Numbered from the stretch's first letter, positions 9,315 through 20,880 are shown. The stretch is DNA of 64,000 bases from Herminiimonas contaminans (GCF_015645465.1 NZ_JADOEL010000014.1:1-64000), one strand, 5' to 3'. Made by a program: numbers and translations. Notes: generated from the sequence alone by a model not told the origin.

Positions 9315-11462
9315 TCAAGGACGCGTCGGGGTAATCGGCGCAGAATCCACCGGCACGACAATGGTCTGTACCGGCGTGACGATAGTGACATTGGTGACGG
9401 TATCCACCACTTGCAAACCTGTTGCTGGCAACAAAGGCACAATCAGCAAGGCTACGATGTTGATGATCTTGATCAAGGGATTGACTGCAGGACCAGCCGT
9501 GTCCATGTACGGATCACCGACCGTATCACCGGTCACTGCTGCCTTGTGCGCATCCGATCCCTTGCCGCCGTGATGGCCGTCTTCGATATGCTTCTTCGCG
9601 TTATCCCAGGCGCCACCACCGGTAGTCATCGAAATCGCAACAAAGATACCGGTTACGATTGCACCCATCAGCAAACCACCAAGCGCCGCAGGTCCGAGGA
9701 TCAGGCCAACCAGAATAGGTATCACCACCGGCAACAGCGACGGAATAATCATTTCCTTGATGGCTGCAGTGGTCAGCATATCGACCGCCTTGTCGTATTC
9801 CGGCTTGCCGCTGCCATCCATGATGCCCTTGATCTCGCTGAACTGGCGGCGCACTTCGACCACCACCGCACCGGCAGCGCGACCTACTGCCTCCATCGCC
9901 ATCGCGCCAAACAAGTATGGAATCAAGCCACCGATGAAAAGCCCAACGATGACCATGGGATTGGACAAGTCGAAGGTCGTGCTCTTGCCGACCGAATCCA
10001 GTGCATGCGTGTAATCGGCAAACAGCACCAACGCAGCGAGTCCGGCTGAGCCGATCGCATAGCCTTTGGTCACTGCCTTGGTGGTATTGCCAACCGCATC
10101 CAGCGGATCAGTAATCGCACGTACCGATTCCGGCATGCCGGACATCTCGGCGATACCGCCAGCGTTATCGGTAATCGGGCCATACGCATCAAGCGCAACA
10201 ATAATGCCCGCCATAGACAACATGGAGGTCGCCGCAATCGCGATCCCGTACAAACCACCCAACCAATACGAAGCCAGGATAGCGAAACACACCGATACCA
10301 CCGGCCATGCAGTCGAGCGCATCGAGACGCCGAGACCCGCGATGATGTTGGTACCGTGGCCGGTAGTAGAAGCCTGCGCCACATGTTGCACCGGTTTGAA
10401 ATCGGTACCGGTGTAGTACTCGGTGATGTAGACCATCAAACCGGTCAGGATGATGCCAACTACCGCCGAACCCATCATCGCGACACGCAATTCAGGCGGA
10501 ATCACCAGCCAGGTCACAACTGCAAAACCGATCAGCGACAAACCGGCAGCCCACCATAAACCGGTGTACAGCGCCGACATGATTTTCTTACCTTCTTTCG
10601 CTTTGACCATAGAGCAACCGACTATCGACGCGAGGATGGACACACCACCCAATAGCAACGGATAAATTGCCGCCTGCACTTCCAGTCCGCGCATCACCAG
10701 TGTGCCGAGCAACATGGTCGCGATCAGGGTCACCACATAAGTTTCAAACAAATCTGCCGCCATACCGGCGCAGTCGCCTACGTTGTCACCCACGTTATCT
10801 GCGATCACGGCCGGATTGCGTGGATCGTCTTCCGGAATGCCTGCTTCCACCTTGCCCACCAGGTCAGCGCCGACGTCCGCACCTTTGGTGAAGATACCGC
10901 CTCCGAGCCTGGCAAAAATCGAAATCAGCGATGCGCCGAAAGCCAGGCCGATCAGCGGCGTAATGATGTCGTGCAAGGTGACGTGATACACGCCGCCATC
11001 GCGCGCCATGCTGGTCAGGATCAGGAAGAAAATGGCCACGCCAAGCAAACCGAGGCCGACCACCAGCATGCCGGTAATCGCCCCGCCCTTGAACGCCACA
11101 TCGAGCGCCTCATTCATACCTTTGGTTGCCGCCTGCGCCGTGCGTACATTGGCTCGCACCGACACATTCATGCCGATGAAGCCGCAAGCACCCGACAACA
11201 CCGCACCCGCGAGGAAGCCGATCGCAGTCATCAGCCCGAGTCCGGGCACCAATGCAATGATGATGAAGAGAACGACGCCGACGATGGCTATCGTGCGGTA
11301 CTGGCGCGCCAAGTAGGCAGCAGCACCTTGTTGAATCGCGGCGGCAATGTCCTGCATGCGTTCATTACCGGCGTCTTGCTTGAGTATCCAGCTACGTGAG
11401 ATCAGGCCATAGATAACGGCAACAACGCCGCACGCAATGGCGAACCATAGACTTGATGCCAT
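9315..11462 (-). CDS. hppA: K+-independent H+-translocating pyrophosphatase
   Basis: 715-aa membrane-embedded pyrophosphatase that couples PPi hydrolysis to proton export. The substrate site [20 protein letters not shown] and the [19 protein letters not shown] segment are intact. The sequence GNTTKA carries lysine where K+-dependent enzymes have alanine, which marks the K+-independent class. There are about 15-16 hydrophobic segments. The start at 11462 is fixed by a GGAGGAG ribosome-binding site six bases upstream; the longer frame to 11513 is not supported. Beyond it, 220 bp of leader runs up to the adk terminator. Confidence 0.95.
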   Translation of the reverse strand: MASSLWFAIACGVVAVIYGLISRSWILKQDAGNERMQDIAAAIQQGAAAYLARQYRTIAIVGVVLFIIIALVPGLGLMTAIGFLAGAVLSGACGFIGMNVSVRANVRTAQAATKGMNEALDVAFKGGAITGMLVVGLGLLGVAIFFLILTSMARDGGVYHVTLHDIITPLIGLAFGASLISIFARLGGGIFTKGADVGADLVGKVEAGIPEDDPRNPAVIADNVGDNVGDCAGMAADLFETYVVTLIATMLLGTLVMRGLEVQAAIYPLLLGGVSILASIVGCSMVKAKEGKKIMSALYTGLWWAAGLSLIGFAVVTWLVIPPELRVAMMGSAVVGIILTGLMVYITEYYTGTDFKPVQHVAQASTTGHGTNIIAGLGVSMRSTAWPVVSVCFAILASYWLGGLYGIAIAATSMLSMAGIIVALDAYGPITDNAGGIAEMSGMPESVRAITDPLDAVGNTTKAVTKGYAIGSAGLAALVLFADYTHALDSVGKSTTFDLSNPMVIVGLFIGGLIPYLFGAMAMEAVGRAAGAVVVEVRRQFSEIKGIMDGSGKPEYDKAVDMLTTAAIKEMIIPSLLPVVIPILVGLILGPAALGGLLMGAIVTGIFVAISMTTGGGAWDNAKKHIEDGHHGGKGSDAHKAAVTGDTVGDPYMDTAGPAVNPLIKIINIVALLIVPLLPATGLQVVDTVTNVTIVTPVQTIVVPVDSAPITPTRP

Positions 11463-11682
11463 ATCGACTCCTCCTGTTTTTTCACGACCAAGTTGACCAC
11501 TACGACTATGCAACAGACATAAACATGTTCCGTGCTGCGTACTGCAAAACTTTCTGTCGCCCTTTTTATTATTTGGATGCCAGGGCTGGCTGAGTCTGTT
11601 GCGGGATTGCTTCCCTGATTCTGTTACTACTGCATCAATACAATACCGATGCTATAGCGATAAGGCAATTTGAGCAAATAAG

Positions 11683-11711
11683 AAAAAAGCGGACATGGTG
11701 TCCGCTTTTTT
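11683..11711 (-). terminator. Terminator of the exbB-adk gene string
   Basis: The arms AAAAAAGCGGACA and TGTCCGCTTTTTT enclose a 3-nt loop immediately past the adk stop codon. It separates adk from hppA. Confidence 0.88.
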
Positions 11712-11714
11712 TGT

Positions 11715-12380
<666 letters not shown>

Positions 12381-12526
12381 CTAAAACGAGTTTTTGAATT
12401 CTATTACCGAAGGGCGCTAATGCGGCACCGGAGGATAGTCGTGATTTATAGATTTGAACTATGAACTTTGCACGAAACTTACCACAAAATTATATCAAAG
12501 CGCTGTTTTGCGCTTGCTGCAGCGCA

Positions 12527-13279
12527 TCATTGACCGAAAAATTGCCTTACGCGCTGCAGGTCTTCCGGGGTGTCCACACCCGTCACCGGGGCATGCGGCG
12601 TCACGTGCACGGCGATAGGAACGCCATGCCATAACACGCGTAATTGCTCCAGCGCTTCCAGTTGCTCCAGCGGCGAAACGCTGAGCTGCGGGTATTCCTG
12701 CAGGAAGGCATTGCGATAAGCATACAGACCGATATGGCGCAGCGGCGCATAGCCCGCTGGCATCGCATCCCGACTCACGGCAAAAGCATCACGGTGCCAG
12801 GGAATAGTCGCGCGTGAGAAATACAGCGCACGTCCGGCTTTATCCAGCACCACTTTCACTACATTCGGATTGAAGATTTCCTCAATATCACTGATGGTAT
12901 GCGCCGCAGTTGCCATCGGCACATCACGCGAAATCAGTGTCGCCGTCGCCGCGATCAGCGACGGGTCTATCAACGGCTCATCGCCTTGTACATTCACCAC
13001 CACCGCGTCATCCGGCAGACCGATCAACGCTGCTACTTCGGCTATACGATCGGTACCCGATGGATGGTCAGCCCGCGTCATCTGCACCGCTACCTTGTGC
13101 TGCGCGCAGGCGGCAAAAATATCGGCATGATCGGTAGCGACGATGACCTGGGCTGCACCAGACTGCATCGCACGTTCAGCCACGCGCACTATCATCGGCT
13201 TGCCACCGAGGTCTGCCAGCGGTTTATTCGGCAGGCGGGTTGACGCCAGGCGGGCAGGAATAATGACGGTAAAAGACAT
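12527..13279 (-). CDS. kdsB: CMP-KDO synthetase (3-deoxy-manno-octulosonate cytidylyltransferase)
   Basis: 250-aa enzyme activating KDO with CTP for the LPS inner core. The N-terminal nucleotide motif [18 protein letters not shown] and the [10 protein letters not shown] motif are intact. It starts 9 bp after the Trm112-like gene and belongs to an LPS-biosynthesis gene string with lpxK. No strong Shine-Dalgarno is seen, consistent with translational coupling. Confidence 0.96.
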   Translation of the reverse strand: MSFTVIIPARLASTRLPNKPLADLGGKPMIVRVAERAMQSGAAQVIVATDHADIFAACAQHKVAVQMTRADHPSGTDRIAEVAALIGLPDDAVVVNVQGDEPLIDPSLIAATATLISRDVPMATAAHTISDIEEIFNPNVVKVVLDKAGRALYFSRATIPWHRDAFAVSRDAMPAGYAPLRHIGLYAYRNAFLQEYPQLSVSPLEQLEALEQLRVLWHGVPIAVHVTPHAPVTGVDTPEDLQRVRQFFGQ

Positions 13280-13288
13280 CAGTAATGA

Positions 13289-13471
13289 TCAGTTTGCGCC
13301 GGAGTTGACTTGCAGGTCACGTGCCTGGTCCGCCCACATGATAGGAATGCCATCACGTATCGGATAGGCCAGTTTATCGGCCTTGCAAATCAGTTCTTGC
13401 GCTTTTTTGTCATGCTCAAGCGGACCTTTACAGATCGGGCAGACCAAAATATCAAGCAATCGAGCGTCCAC
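13289..13471 (-). CDS. Trm112-family zinc-ribbon protein
   Basis: 60-aa protein of the YcaR/Trm112 family. The segment [17 protein letters not shown] supplies a CxxC pair; the second pair typical of eukaryotic Trm112 is absent, as in many bacterial members. The start is a GTG at 13471 with GGAG eight bases upstream; longer in-frame ATG reading to 13510 is not supported. It overlaps the 3' end of lpxK by 20 bp and lies 9 bp before kdsB, the standard beta/gammaproteobacterial order. Function in bacteria is not settled. Confidence 0.88.
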   Translation of the reverse strand: MDARLLDILVCPICKGPLEHDKKAQELICKADKLAYPIRDGIPIMWADQARDLQVNSGAN

Positions 13472-14495
13472 GGAGTTTCTCCACAATTTTTTCAGCAAGC
13501 GCGCCGTCAAGCTGCGCTGTTACAGGCACGACCCACAAACGGGTGTCGTTTCTCAAACCTTCGTTTTGCCGACATTTTACTGCATCCTTCTCGGTAATCA
13601 GGATCACATCCGCCTGCACATGCACAAACGGATTGTCGGAAAAATCATAATGGTCGGGCAAAGCCATTTCCTCGAATTGCAAACCGGCACTGCGCAGCAA
13701 GCCAAAAAATCGCCCCGGATTGCCTATACCAGCCGCTGCCAGGATCACCGGCGCATGCTTGCCGTCAGTCGCAGCGAAGGAGCTTAACAGGCTGACCTGA
13801 GAACGATCATTCAGTTTTTCTGCGGTATTGCCGACCAGCTGCATATGGATCGCATCCGGTGGCAAACCCGGCGCATGGTCCGCACCATTCAATACGGTGA
13901 AATCGCGCTGGCGTGAAGTCGGCTCGCGCAAGGGACCGGCTGGCAGCAGCCAGCCATTACCGGCACCGCGTCCGTCGAACAGGACGATTTCGATATCCCG
14001 CTGCATACGGTAATGCTGCAAGCCATCATCCGATACCAGCACGTCGACTTCCGGATGCGCGGCCAGCAAGGCTGTCGCCACCGCTACCCGGTCGCGTCCG
14101 ACCATCACCGGACACTCGGCGCGATACGCAATCAATAAAGGTTCATCGCCAACTTCGTGCGCCAGCGATTGCGCAGTAACTTCCTGCGGCACTTCATTGT
14201 GCACACCATAGCCGCGCGAAATCACGCCCGGCGTATAACCAGCCTGACGCAATGCCTGCACCAGCCATATCGTCAGCGGTGTCTTGCCGGTACCACCGAC
14301 AAAGATATTCCCCACCACCACCACCGGCACCGGCAAACGCTCGCTCTTGGCAAGACCGGCGCTGTAGGCGGCGCGGCGCACGGCCGACAAACCGCCAAAC
14401 AGGGCAGCTACCGGCAGCAGCATGCAAGCCGCCAAGCCGCGCTGCGACCAGGTACGCGTCAGGAATTCTTCAAGATTGGAGCGCTGAAGACTCAA
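13452..14495 (-). CDS. lpxK: Tetraacyldisaccharide 4'-kinase
   Basis: 347-aa inner-membrane kinase that adds the 4'-phosphate to the lipid A precursor. The P-loop [13 protein letters not shown] is present after an N-terminal hydrophobic stretch, and the [10 protein letters not shown] motif follows. The best start is an uncommon TTG at 14495 ([10 protein letters not shown]...), with only a weak GGA upstream. It sits in the exbB-exbD-lpxK-Trm112-kdsB string. Confidence 0.94.
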   Translation of the reverse strand: MSLQRSNLEEFLTRTWSQRGLAACMLLPVAALFGGLSAVRRAAYSAGLAKSERLPVPVVVVGNIFVGGTGKTPLTIWLVQALRQAGYTPGVISRGYGVHNEVPQEVTAQSLAHEVGDEPLLIAYRAECPVMVGRDRVAVATALLAAHPEVDVLVSDDGLQHYRMQRDIEIVLFDGRGAGNGWLLPAGPLREPTSRQRDFTVLNGADHAPGLPPDAIHMQLVGNTAEKLNDRSQVSLLSSFAATDGKHAPVILAAAGIGNPGRFFGLLRSAGLQFEEMALPDHYDFSDNPFVHVQADVILITEKDAVKCRQNEGLRNDTRLWVVPVTAQLDGALAEKIVEKLRGRSIA

Positions 14496-14558
14496 GGGTG
14501 GATTCCGTATGAAGGTGACGGTACCGACATCGTCAGTACCGCCACATGATAGAACTAC

Positions 14559-14993
14559 TTATTTCTTGCCGCTGGTTTGCGCAGCAAACGTGACCTTGGA
14601 ATAACCGGCGATACGCGCCGCTTCCAGTACATTGATCACAGTCTGGTGCGTAGCGGTCGCATCGGCTGCAATGATGATAACCGGATCGGCATTCGGCTTG
14701 CTGGAAGCCGCCACCGCCGCACTCAGCTCTGCTGCCAGCGCATCCGGATTTTGCACGGCGACGCGTGCATTATTAATCGAGTAGCGACCTTGCGTATCGA
14801 CGCCGACATTGATTTCAAATGGCCGGTCCATCGCCTTCTCCGCATCGGCGGTCGGCAACGTAATCTGCAAGGCGGTAAATTTGCTGTAACTGGTCGAAAC
14901 CATCAGGAAAATCAGGATCACCAGCAATACATCTATGAAGGCAATCAGATTGATTTCCGGATCTTCGCGGCCTTGTCCTTTGCGGAAATTCAT
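14559..14993 (-). CDS. exbD: ExbD/TolR-family biopolymer transport protein
   Basis: 144-aa protein with one N-terminal transmembrane helix containing the conserved Asp (INLIAFIDVLLVILIFLM) and a periplasmic domain. It pairs with the ExbB/TolQ-type protein 21 bp upstream to form a proton-driven energy-coupling complex. No TonB or TolA gene is adjacent; neighbours are LPS genes, as in many Burkholderiales, so its energised partner is not evident here. Confidence 0.9.
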   Translation of the reverse strand: MNFRKGQGREDPEINLIAFIDVLLVILIFLMVSTSYSKFTALQITLPTADAEKAMDRPFEINVGVDTQGRYSINNARVAVQNPDALAAELSAAVAASSKPNADPVIIIAADATATHQTVINVLEAARIAGYSKVTFAAQTSGKK

Positions 14994-15014
14994 CAGGCGT
15001 CTCTTTCCGGACTG

Positions 15015-15626
15015 TTACTTGCGTGCGCCATGCACGATGTCGACAAACTTCACAGCCTGTTGCTCCATATCGATGATGAAGCTATCGACCAGGGCGCGGA
15101 AGTGGCGGTAGAACACCAGCGACGGCATCGCAATCGCCAGGCCGAAACCGGTGTTGTACAGGGCAATCGAAATACCATGTGCCAGTTGCGCCGGATTCGC
15201 GCCGGTACCGGTTGCGTTTTGTGAACCAAAGATTTCAATCATGCCGACCACGGTACCAAACAAACCCATCAGCGGTGCCAGCGTGGCGATGGTACCCAGC
15301 GTCGTCAGGAAGCGTTCCAGCGTATGCGCAGTGCCGCGCCCTGCTTCTTCGATCGACTCCTTCATCACATCACGCGGCGCATCGACGTTGCGCAAACCGG
15401 CAGCCAGTACGCGGCCCAAAGGCGAATTCTGTTCCAGCGTCGTCACCACGTTCTCATCGATACGGCCACTGCGATAGACCCGCACGACCTCGTCCAGCAA
15501 GCTGGGCGGCAATATGCGATTGCGGCGCAAGTACATGCTACGTTCGATAATCAGGGTCAGGGCAATAACGGAGGCAATCAGCAACAGCCAGATAGGCCAG
15601 CCTGCTGCATGAATAATGGCGAGCAA
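15015..15626 (-). CDS. exbB: ExbB/TolQ-family proton channel
   Basis: 203-aa MotA/TolQ/ExbB family protein with three transmembrane helices: an N-terminal one, then two around LGTIATLAPLMGLFGTVVGMI and the later ISIALYNTGFGLAIA segment. It starts at a TTG (15626) with AAGGAG seven bases upstream, so the unusual start is well supported. It is the first gene of the string leading to adk. Confidence 0.9.
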   Translation of the reverse strand: MLAIIHAAGWPIWLLLIASVIALTLIIERSMYLRRNRILPPSLLDEVVRVYRSGRIDENVVTTLEQNSPLGRVLAAGLRNVDAPRDVMKESIEEAGRGTAHTLERFLTTLGTIATLAPLMGLFGTVVGMIEIFGSQNATGTGANPAQLAHGISIALYNTGFGLAIAMPSLVFYRHFRALVDSFIIDMEQQAVKFVDIVHGARK

Positions 15627-15905
15627 AATAAGCTCCTTCTGTGGGATTCAATAAGTATGGATGGAGAATGTAACGGTTTGACGCTGCGAGAGCAAGTTAC
15701 ATTCATAGCCTTGCCTACATTGCTTGCGGACAGATAAGCACATGCCTATGCCTTTTAACGCGATCATGAGAACGCACACATGGCTTGTGCACATTTTCTG
15801 TGGATAACATTGTGCGTAACTGTGTGCAAGCAGTCGAAGCCATTGATTTCAAAGAACAAATTTCCCGCGCTCAAAAATGAGGCGGCTTATATCTGCTTGT
15901 CTGCC
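15627..15905. other. Intergenic region upstream of exbB
   Basis: 279 bp between the exbB start and the 3' end of the NifA-like gene. It must hold the exbB promoter, but no clear -35/-10 pair stands out. A lone DnaA-box match (TGTGGATAA, 15799-15807) is present without companions. No terminator or ORF is supported. Confidence 0.4.
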
Positions 15906-17570
15906 TCAGCTTTGCAAGGTGATTTGCAGCACCTTGATGCGGTAATTCAGTTGCCGCAAGGTCAACCCCAATATTTGTGCCGCGCGTGATTTATTGCCGC
16001 CGCATTCGGTCAGCGCCGACACAATCTGCTCGACCTCATCGCCGCGCACTGCCTGATTGGTCCGTACCGAGCGGGTCACTGTATTGGTTCCGGCAGCGAC
16101 TGTCATGCTCGACAACACAGCATCCACGGCACGCTCCGACTCCAGTACCCGGCTGACATCCGCGGCTTCGATTTCGGGTTGTTCGGCCAGCAGGACCAGG
16201 CGTTCGATAATGTTTTGCAGTTGACGGATGTTGCCAGGCCAGGGGAAACGTATCAGTTGTTCCATCGCGCCCGGCGTCAGGGTGGCATGGCGCTGGAAGG
16301 TATCGTTGGCCAGGCTGATGAAATGACGCGCCAGCGCAGGAATATCTTCAGCCCGCGCACGCAGCGCCGGTAGTTTAACCGGCACCACATTCAAACGATA
16401 GAACAAGTCGAGCCGGAAGCGTCCACTCGCCACCAACTGCTGCAAGTCACGGTTGGTAGCGGCGACTATGCGCACATTCACCGGTATCTCCTTGCGTCCG
16501 CCGACACGCTGGATTTGCTGCTCCTGCAAGGCACGCAGCAACTTGACCTGCAACAACAATGGCAAGTCGCCCACTTCATCCAGGAACAACGTGCCGCCGT
16601 CTGCATCTTCAAAGCGTCCGGGCTTGGCGGCGTGCGCGCCGGTGAACGAACCTTTTTCATGGCCGAACAATTCAGACTCGAACAAGTTCTCCGGAATGGC
16701 ACCGCAATTCACTTTGATGAAAGGTGCATCGCGCCGGTCACTTGCCATATGCAAGGCACGCGCAAACAATTCCTTGCCGGTACCTGATTCGCCCAACAGC
16801 AATACGGTAGCCACCGTATTCGCCACCTGCGTGATCTGACGCAAGGCTGCGCGTGACGCCACCGACTCGCCTATGATGCCGCCGTGCTGCGCCTGCTTGC
16901 CCAGCGCCTTCTTCAGTTCACGGTTCTCAACTGTCAACGCCGCAGTACGCCGCTCGACTTGCTCGTTCACCAAATGTTCTATGCGCAGCAACTGCGCAAT
17001 CTGCGCTGCCACCAGACGCACAGTCACCAGATCGTCACTGAGCGGACGATGCAAACCGCGAAAGCGATTTACTGCCAGCACACCACGCACCGTACCGTTG
17101 ACGATGATGGGCAAGGCAAACATGGAGATCGTTCCCTTAGGCAGCGTATCGCGATCTACCGTGCGCGCCAGGTAATTGGGTTCGGTATCAATATCCTGAA
17201 TGATCGCCACTTCGCCCGACTGGAACACTTTGCCTGTAATCCCCTCGCCGGGACGAAACACGCCGCGCTTGATCTCCTCTTCATCCAGCCCGTATGAATA
17301 GCGAATCACCAGACGCTGCTTTTGCGCATCGAATAAAAACAAACGGCCACGATTCAAGCCGAGGAATTCGGATAACAGGTGCAACATATTGCGTATCGCA
17401 AAAGCCGGATCCAGGCTCTTGCCTATCAGCTTCGATATCTCTCGCGTCACAAAGAGCTGTGTCTCCGACCAGTCGACGATGCCATGTACATTCTTCGACA
17501 GCTCTGCCTGTGCCGTCGAATGCAAATACGGCCGGATTCCTGTACTGAATTCCTTGCTCTTCATTTCCAT
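15906..17570 (-). CDS. NifA-like sigma54-dependent activator (GAF-AAA+-Fis)
   Basis: 554-aa enhancer-binding protein. Domains in order: GAF sensor (about 45-190), a short coiled linker, AAA+ sigma54-interaction domain with GESGTGKE Walker A, GSFTGA loop (Ser variant of GAFTGA) and the [13 protein letters not shown] Walker B region, then a C-terminal Fis-type helix-turn-helix. ATG 17570 is preceded by AAGAGG at good spacing; the open frame continues to 17798 but has no start signal and would cover the palindrome at 17796-17825. It is divergent from an ABC importer/nitrilase operon that has a -24/-12 promoter, so it is the likely activator of that operon, with the GAF domain sensing an unknown effector. 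NifA resemblance is architectural; no nif genes are near. Confidence 0.9.
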   Translation of the reverse strand: MEMKSKEFSTGIRPYLHSTAQAELSKNVHGIVDWSETQLFVTREISKLIGKSLDPAFAIRNMLHLLSEFLGLNRGRLFLFDAQKQRLVIRYSYGLDEEEIKRGVFRPGEGITGKVFQSGEVAIIQDIDTEPNYLARTVDRDTLPKGTISMFALPIIVNGTVRGVLAVNRFRGLHRPLSDDLVTVRLVAAQIAQLLRIEHLVNEQVERRTAALTVENRELKKALGKQAQHGGIIGESVASRAALRQITQVANTVATVLLLGESGTGKELFARALHMASDRRDAPFIKVNCGAIPENLFESELFGHEKGSFTGAHAAKPGRFEDADGGTLFLDEVGDLPLLLQVKLLRALQEQQIQRVGGRKEIPVNVRIVAATNRDLQQLVASGRFRLDLFYRLNVVPVKLPALRARAEDIPALARHFISLANDTFQRHATLTPGAMEQLIRFPWPGNIRQLQNIIERLVLLAEQPEIEAADVSRVLESERAVDAVLSSMTVAAGTNTVTRSVRTNQAVRGDEVEQIVSALTECGGNKSRAAQILGLTLRQLNYRIKVLQITLQS

Positions 17571-17795
17571 ACTCAACCTCTTATCGACATCCCGGACATT
17601 GTGTAAGCAATGTCCCTGCCATGTACCAAGCTGCGGTTTACCTTCTTGCTTGCTTGTTTTTGAGCAATACGCATGTGCCATATGCACGGTCTTCGCGCAT
17701 ACGCCCTGCTGCAACAATTTAATGCGCCAAAGCGAGGCGTAGCAAAAACACAATTCCATCAGTATTTGGCCGAGGAAAAAGAAACAGGGACAGGT

Positions 17796-17825
17796 CATCT
17801 TGTTAACAATTTGGTTAACAAGATG
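17796..17825. promoter_or_regulatory. 30-bp palindrome, candidate activator binding site
   Basis: Perfect 12-bp arms CATCTTGTTAAC and GTTAACAAGATG are separated by 6 bp. It lies about 200 bp upstream of the sigma54 promoter at 18014, the usual distance for an upstream activating sequence, and about 225 bp upstream of the activator gene start. The inner TGT...ACA spacing is 14 bp, not the 10 bp of the classical NifA site, so the recognition sequence is probably specific to this regulator. Confidence 0.6.
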
Positions 17826-18013
17826 GTCGAGAAATCCACCTCTGTTATCCCGCCCATGCTTCCGTTTTTATCCATCCCCGACTGTGCCAAATCGGCCTTT
17901 AAAAGTTCACCGTGTATCAGTCATTTCTCCTATGAAGACATGTCTTTTAACGGCTTTTCTACACCTGCATTCAGGCACGCGTTTTAAGCAGCACAGCGCG
18001 CTGATTTTCCGTG

Positions 18014-18030
18014 CTGGCATATCAATTGCG
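18014..18030 (+). promoter_or_regulatory. Sigma54 (-24/-12) promoter of the importer-nitrilase operon
   Basis: The sequence CTGGCATATCAATTGCG matches the consensus TGGCAC-N5-TTGC with GG and GC exactly 12 bp apart. The predicted start of transcription is near 18041, about 80 bp before the first gene. The divergent sigma54 activator supports it. Confidence 0.75.
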
Positions 18031-18121
18031 TTAAGGAACATAACTCGATGTCATGTTGAGACAAATGTGTACGCAAATCTGCATGCCTGGACTAGCAGCG
18101 TTTTATAAGGAAACCAGAAAC

Positions 18122-18940
18122 ATGAATTCAGTCGTTGATTTTTCCTTGCACAGCTACCGCGACGATGCCGCGCCGGAAGCCACTGCACGGCCGCACATTA
18201 CAGTGCGCGGCCTGAGCAAATCATTTGGCGGTGCGCCGGTATATTCCGATTTCAATCTCGACTTTCCGAAAGGTCGTGTGACCTGTGTCTTCGGCCCCAA
18301 CGGTTGCGGCAAGTCGACGCTGATCAATATGATCGCTGGTCTGATTCCATACGACGACGGCGACATCCTGTTCGACGGCAAAACCCTGCAGCAAACCACC
18401 ATCGGCTATGTATTCCAGAACTACCGCGAAGCGTTGTTCCCGTGGATGCGTGCGATAGACAACATCAAATATCCACTCGTCATCAAGGGCATGAGCAAGG
18501 CCGATTGCGACGCGCGAGTCGAAGAACTGATCGCGTCCTTCGACGTGAAGTTTGATTTGAATCGTTACCCGTATGAATTCTCCGGCGGCCAGCAGCAGTT
18601 GATTTCCATCATGCGTGCATTGGCACCGCATCCTGAAGTGCTGTTCCTCGATGAACCCTTCTCAGCGCTCGACTATGAAATGACTCTCTTCATACGGGAG
18701 AAGCTGCAGGAAATTTTTCACACCACCGGCGTCACCATGATCGTCGTTTCGCATGACCTGGAAGAAGCGGTCTACCTCGCCGATCATGTCTTGCTGTTGA
18801 CCAAACGACCGACCCGGGTTGCCGACACGGTGCGCTTCGATGCGCCGCGTCCGCGCGATATCGCCACCCTTTCCAGTGCTGCTTTTGTGCAAACCAAGGC
18901 GCGCTGCCTGGACATCTTCCAACGCGAGGTGCGCAAATGA
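18122..18940 (+). CDS. ABC importer ATPase (SsuB/TauB/NrtD type)
   Basis: 272-aa nucleotide-binding subunit. The Walker A FGPNGCGKSTL, the Q-loop in YVFQNYREALFPW, signature SGGQQQL and Walker B VLFLDEPFSALD are intact. ATG 18122 has an AAGGA upstream; the longer frame to 18053 runs into the promoter leader. The ATG of the permease overlaps its stop codon. Together with the permease, binding protein and nitrilase it forms a likely nitrile, amide or related N-compound uptake and hydrolysis operon. Confidence 0.9.
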   Translation: MNSVVDFSLHSYRDDAAPEATARPHITVRGLSKSFGGAPVYSDFNLDFPKGRVTCVFGPNGCGKSTLINMIAGLIPYDDGDILFDGKTLQQTTIGYVFQNYREALFPWMRAIDNIKYPLVIKGMSKADCDARVEELIASFDVKFDLNRYPYEFSGGQQQLISIMRALAPHPEVLFLDEPFSALDYEMTLFIREKLQEIFHTTGVTMIVVSHDLEEAVYLADHVLLLTKRPTRVADTVRFDAPRPRDIATLSSAAFVQTKARCLDIFQREVRK

Positions 18941-19722
18941 AAAGCACACAATACCCACCCTTCATGAACAACAGCATGCGCGTCGGCCGCAGCCTGATCG
19001 GGCCGGTCGCATTGATAGCGGTCTGGTGGATCGCCAATGATTCGGCATGGGTCAGCAACAAACTGCTGCCGAATCCATTCGCCACTTTCGGCTCCCTATG
19101 GGACAGCCTGGTCTCTGGCTCCATGACCAAAGACCTGGCAGCAACGCTGTATCGCACGCTGTATGCATTTGGCCTGGCCGCCCTGTTCGGTATCCCGGCC
19201 GGGATCGCGCTCGGTTCGAATGACCGTATTTATCGCTCGATTGAATCGCTGGTCGACTTCTTCCGCTCGACGCCAGCCACTGCCATGTTCCCGCTCTTCC
19301 TGCTGATCTTTGGCATCGGTGATTTCGCCAAGATCGCGGTCGCCGGTTTCTCCGCCTGGCTGGTGGTGCTGTTCAACGTGGCCTATGGCGTCATGAACTC
19401 GCGCAAGACGCGCATCCTCGCAGCACGCGTAATGGGTGCTTCGAAATGGCGTGTATTCCGCGACGTGCTGTTCTTTGAATCGCTGCCACAAACCTTTGTC
19501 GGCCTGCGCATGGCAGTTTCGCTGGCGCTGGTCGTCATCATCGTGGCCGAGATGTTCATCGGCTCGATGGATGGCATGGGCCATCGCATCATCGATGCAC
19601 AGCAGGTATTCGATCTGCAGCAAATGTATGCCTCCATCCTGATGACCGGCGGCGTCGGTTACGGCTTCAATCTTTTATTCATCGCACTCGAGAAATGGGT
19701 AGTGCATTGGGCAGGTCGCTAA
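18937..19722 (+). CDS. ABC importer permease (SsuC/TauC/NrtB type)
   Basis: 261-aa inner-membrane permease with about six hydrophobic segments. The cytoplasmic EAA-like loop is visible around AARVMGASKWRVFRDVLF. It overlaps the ATPase gene by four bases (ATGA), a sign of coupled translation. Confidence 0.9.
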   Translation: MKSTQYPPFMNNSMRVGRSLIGPVALIAVWWIANDSAWVSNKLLPNPFATFGSLWDSLVSGSMTKDLAATLYRTLYAFGLAALFGIPAGIALGSNDRIYRSIESLVDFFRSTPATAMFPLFLLIFGIGDFAKIAVAGFSAWLVVLFNVAYGVMNSRKTRILAARVMGASKWRVFRDVLFFESLPQTFVGLRMAVSLALVVIIVAEMFIGSMDGMGHRIIDAQQVFDLQQMYASILMTGGVGYGFNLLFIALEKWVVHWAGR

Positions 19723-19748
19723 TTTAATTTTCAATTCTGGAGAATGGT

Positions 19749-20732
19749 ATGAAAAAGTTCGTCTTGGCATCTATCGTCGGAACCCTGCTGCTGAATTCAT
19801 CGCTCGCACTGGCACAGGAAAAAATGGAAAAGGTCACTGCGTCGTGGTTGCCCATCATGCAAACCATGGCTTACTACGTGGCACTGGAAGAGAAGCTGTT
19901 TGAAAAGGCCGGGATAGAAATTAACTCAGTTAAATTCCAGAACCCGAACCAGATCATCGATTCACTGGTGTCCGGCCAGGCTGACTTCGGACCACCAGGT
20001 GCGGCAGCCGGTATCACGGCGCTGGCTGAATCGCGCTATCCGGGTACTTTCAAAGTCTTTGGCCTGCAAGGTGGTGGCATCAAGGTAGGCATGATCAATG
20101 ATGGCCTGATCGTTTCGAATGCATCGACCATTTCCTCGTTCAAGGATCTCAAGGGCAAGAGCATAGGCACCCTGCCCGGCATCCAGTGGAAAACCATCAC
20201 GCGCTACATCCTGCGTCAAAACGGCCTGGACCCGGACAAGGATGTGCGCATCAATGAAATCGCCGTGCCTATGCACATTCCATCCGTGGTTGCCGGTACT
20301 GTCGATGCCACACTGTCGCTGGAACCGGTAGGTTCGATCGCCATCGCATCGAAAGAGGCCCGACGTGCGATGACAAATCCGGTCGCCACCTTCATCGCTG
20401 ATCCTTTCTACTCCGGCGTCTCGGTACTCTCGACCAAGTTCATGAAAGAGCGTCCGGAAGTCGCGAAGAAAGTCGTCGCCGTGCTGGACCAGGCGACCAA
20501 GATGGCGAATGAAAACTTCGACAAATACCGTCCCATCATCGCCAAGTACACTGCAATCCAGCCTGACCAGGTGCAATACGTCGCGCAACCCTATCTGCGC
20601 GCCAACAAGGATTTGACTGCCAACGATGTGAAGTCGTATCAGGCGCTGGTCAATGTATTTGAAAAAGAAGGCGTGCTGAAAGAACACATGGATATACAAA
20701 AAATCATGTTGAAGCCCACTGACCTTAAATAA
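19749..20732 (+). CDS. ABC importer periplasmic binding protein (SsuA/NrtA/TauA family)
   Basis: 327-aa secreted binding protein with a clear signal peptide (MKKFVLASIVG...ALAQ, cleavage after ALA). The fold markers of the NMT1/SsuA-like family follow (ASWLPIMQTMAYYVALEEKLF near the N-terminus, SGQADFGPPGAAAG). The ligand is unknown; the nitrilase encoded 150 bp downstream suggests a nitrile, amide or ureido compound. A TGGAGAA ribosome-binding site precedes ATG 19749. Confidence 0.88.
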   Translation: MKKFVLASIVGTLLLNSSLALAQEKMEKVTASWLPIMQTMAYYVALEEKLFEKAGIEINSVKFQNPNQIIDSLVSGQADFGPPGAAAGITALAESRYPGTFKVFGLQGGGIKVGMINDGLIVSNASTISSFKDLKGKSIGTLPGIQWKTITRYILRQNGLDPDKDVRINEIAVPMHIPSVVAGTVDATLSLEPVGSIAIASKEARRAMTNPVATFIADPFYSGVSVLSTKFMKERPEVAKKVVAVLDQATKMANENFDKYRPIIAKYTAIQPDQVQYVAQPYLRANKDLTANDVKSYQALVNVFEKEGVLKEHMDIQKIMLKPTDLK

Positions 20733-20880
20733 ACCAGGCTAAGACCAGCGCCGGTCCCGGCGCTGCTTCTTGCCACACCTCTCGCTCCACTTCCGGGGCA
20801 AATACCACACGCAGCAAGCAGCGATGGCCAGGCCCTCGCCGGGCCGCTGCATTAATTAAATTTTCTGAAGGAGCAACATC

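Larger units (their letters stand above)
17571..18121. other. Divergent regulatory region of the nitrilase operon
   Basis: 551 bp between the sigma54 activator and the importer operon. It contains the 30-bp palindrome (17796-17825) and the -24/-12 promoter (18014-18030), listed separately. No supported ORF lies inside. Confidence 0.7.

Noticed and set aside
15799-15807. Perfect DnaA box (TGTGGATAA)
   Set aside because: Single site, no cluster, no dnaA/dnaN or AT-rich unwinding region nearby; not an origin.
17571-17798. N-terminal extension of the NifA-like protein
   Set aside because: The frame stays open but has no ribosome-binding site, is Cys-rich and unlike the family, and would cover the palindrome; ATG 17570 has a good signal.
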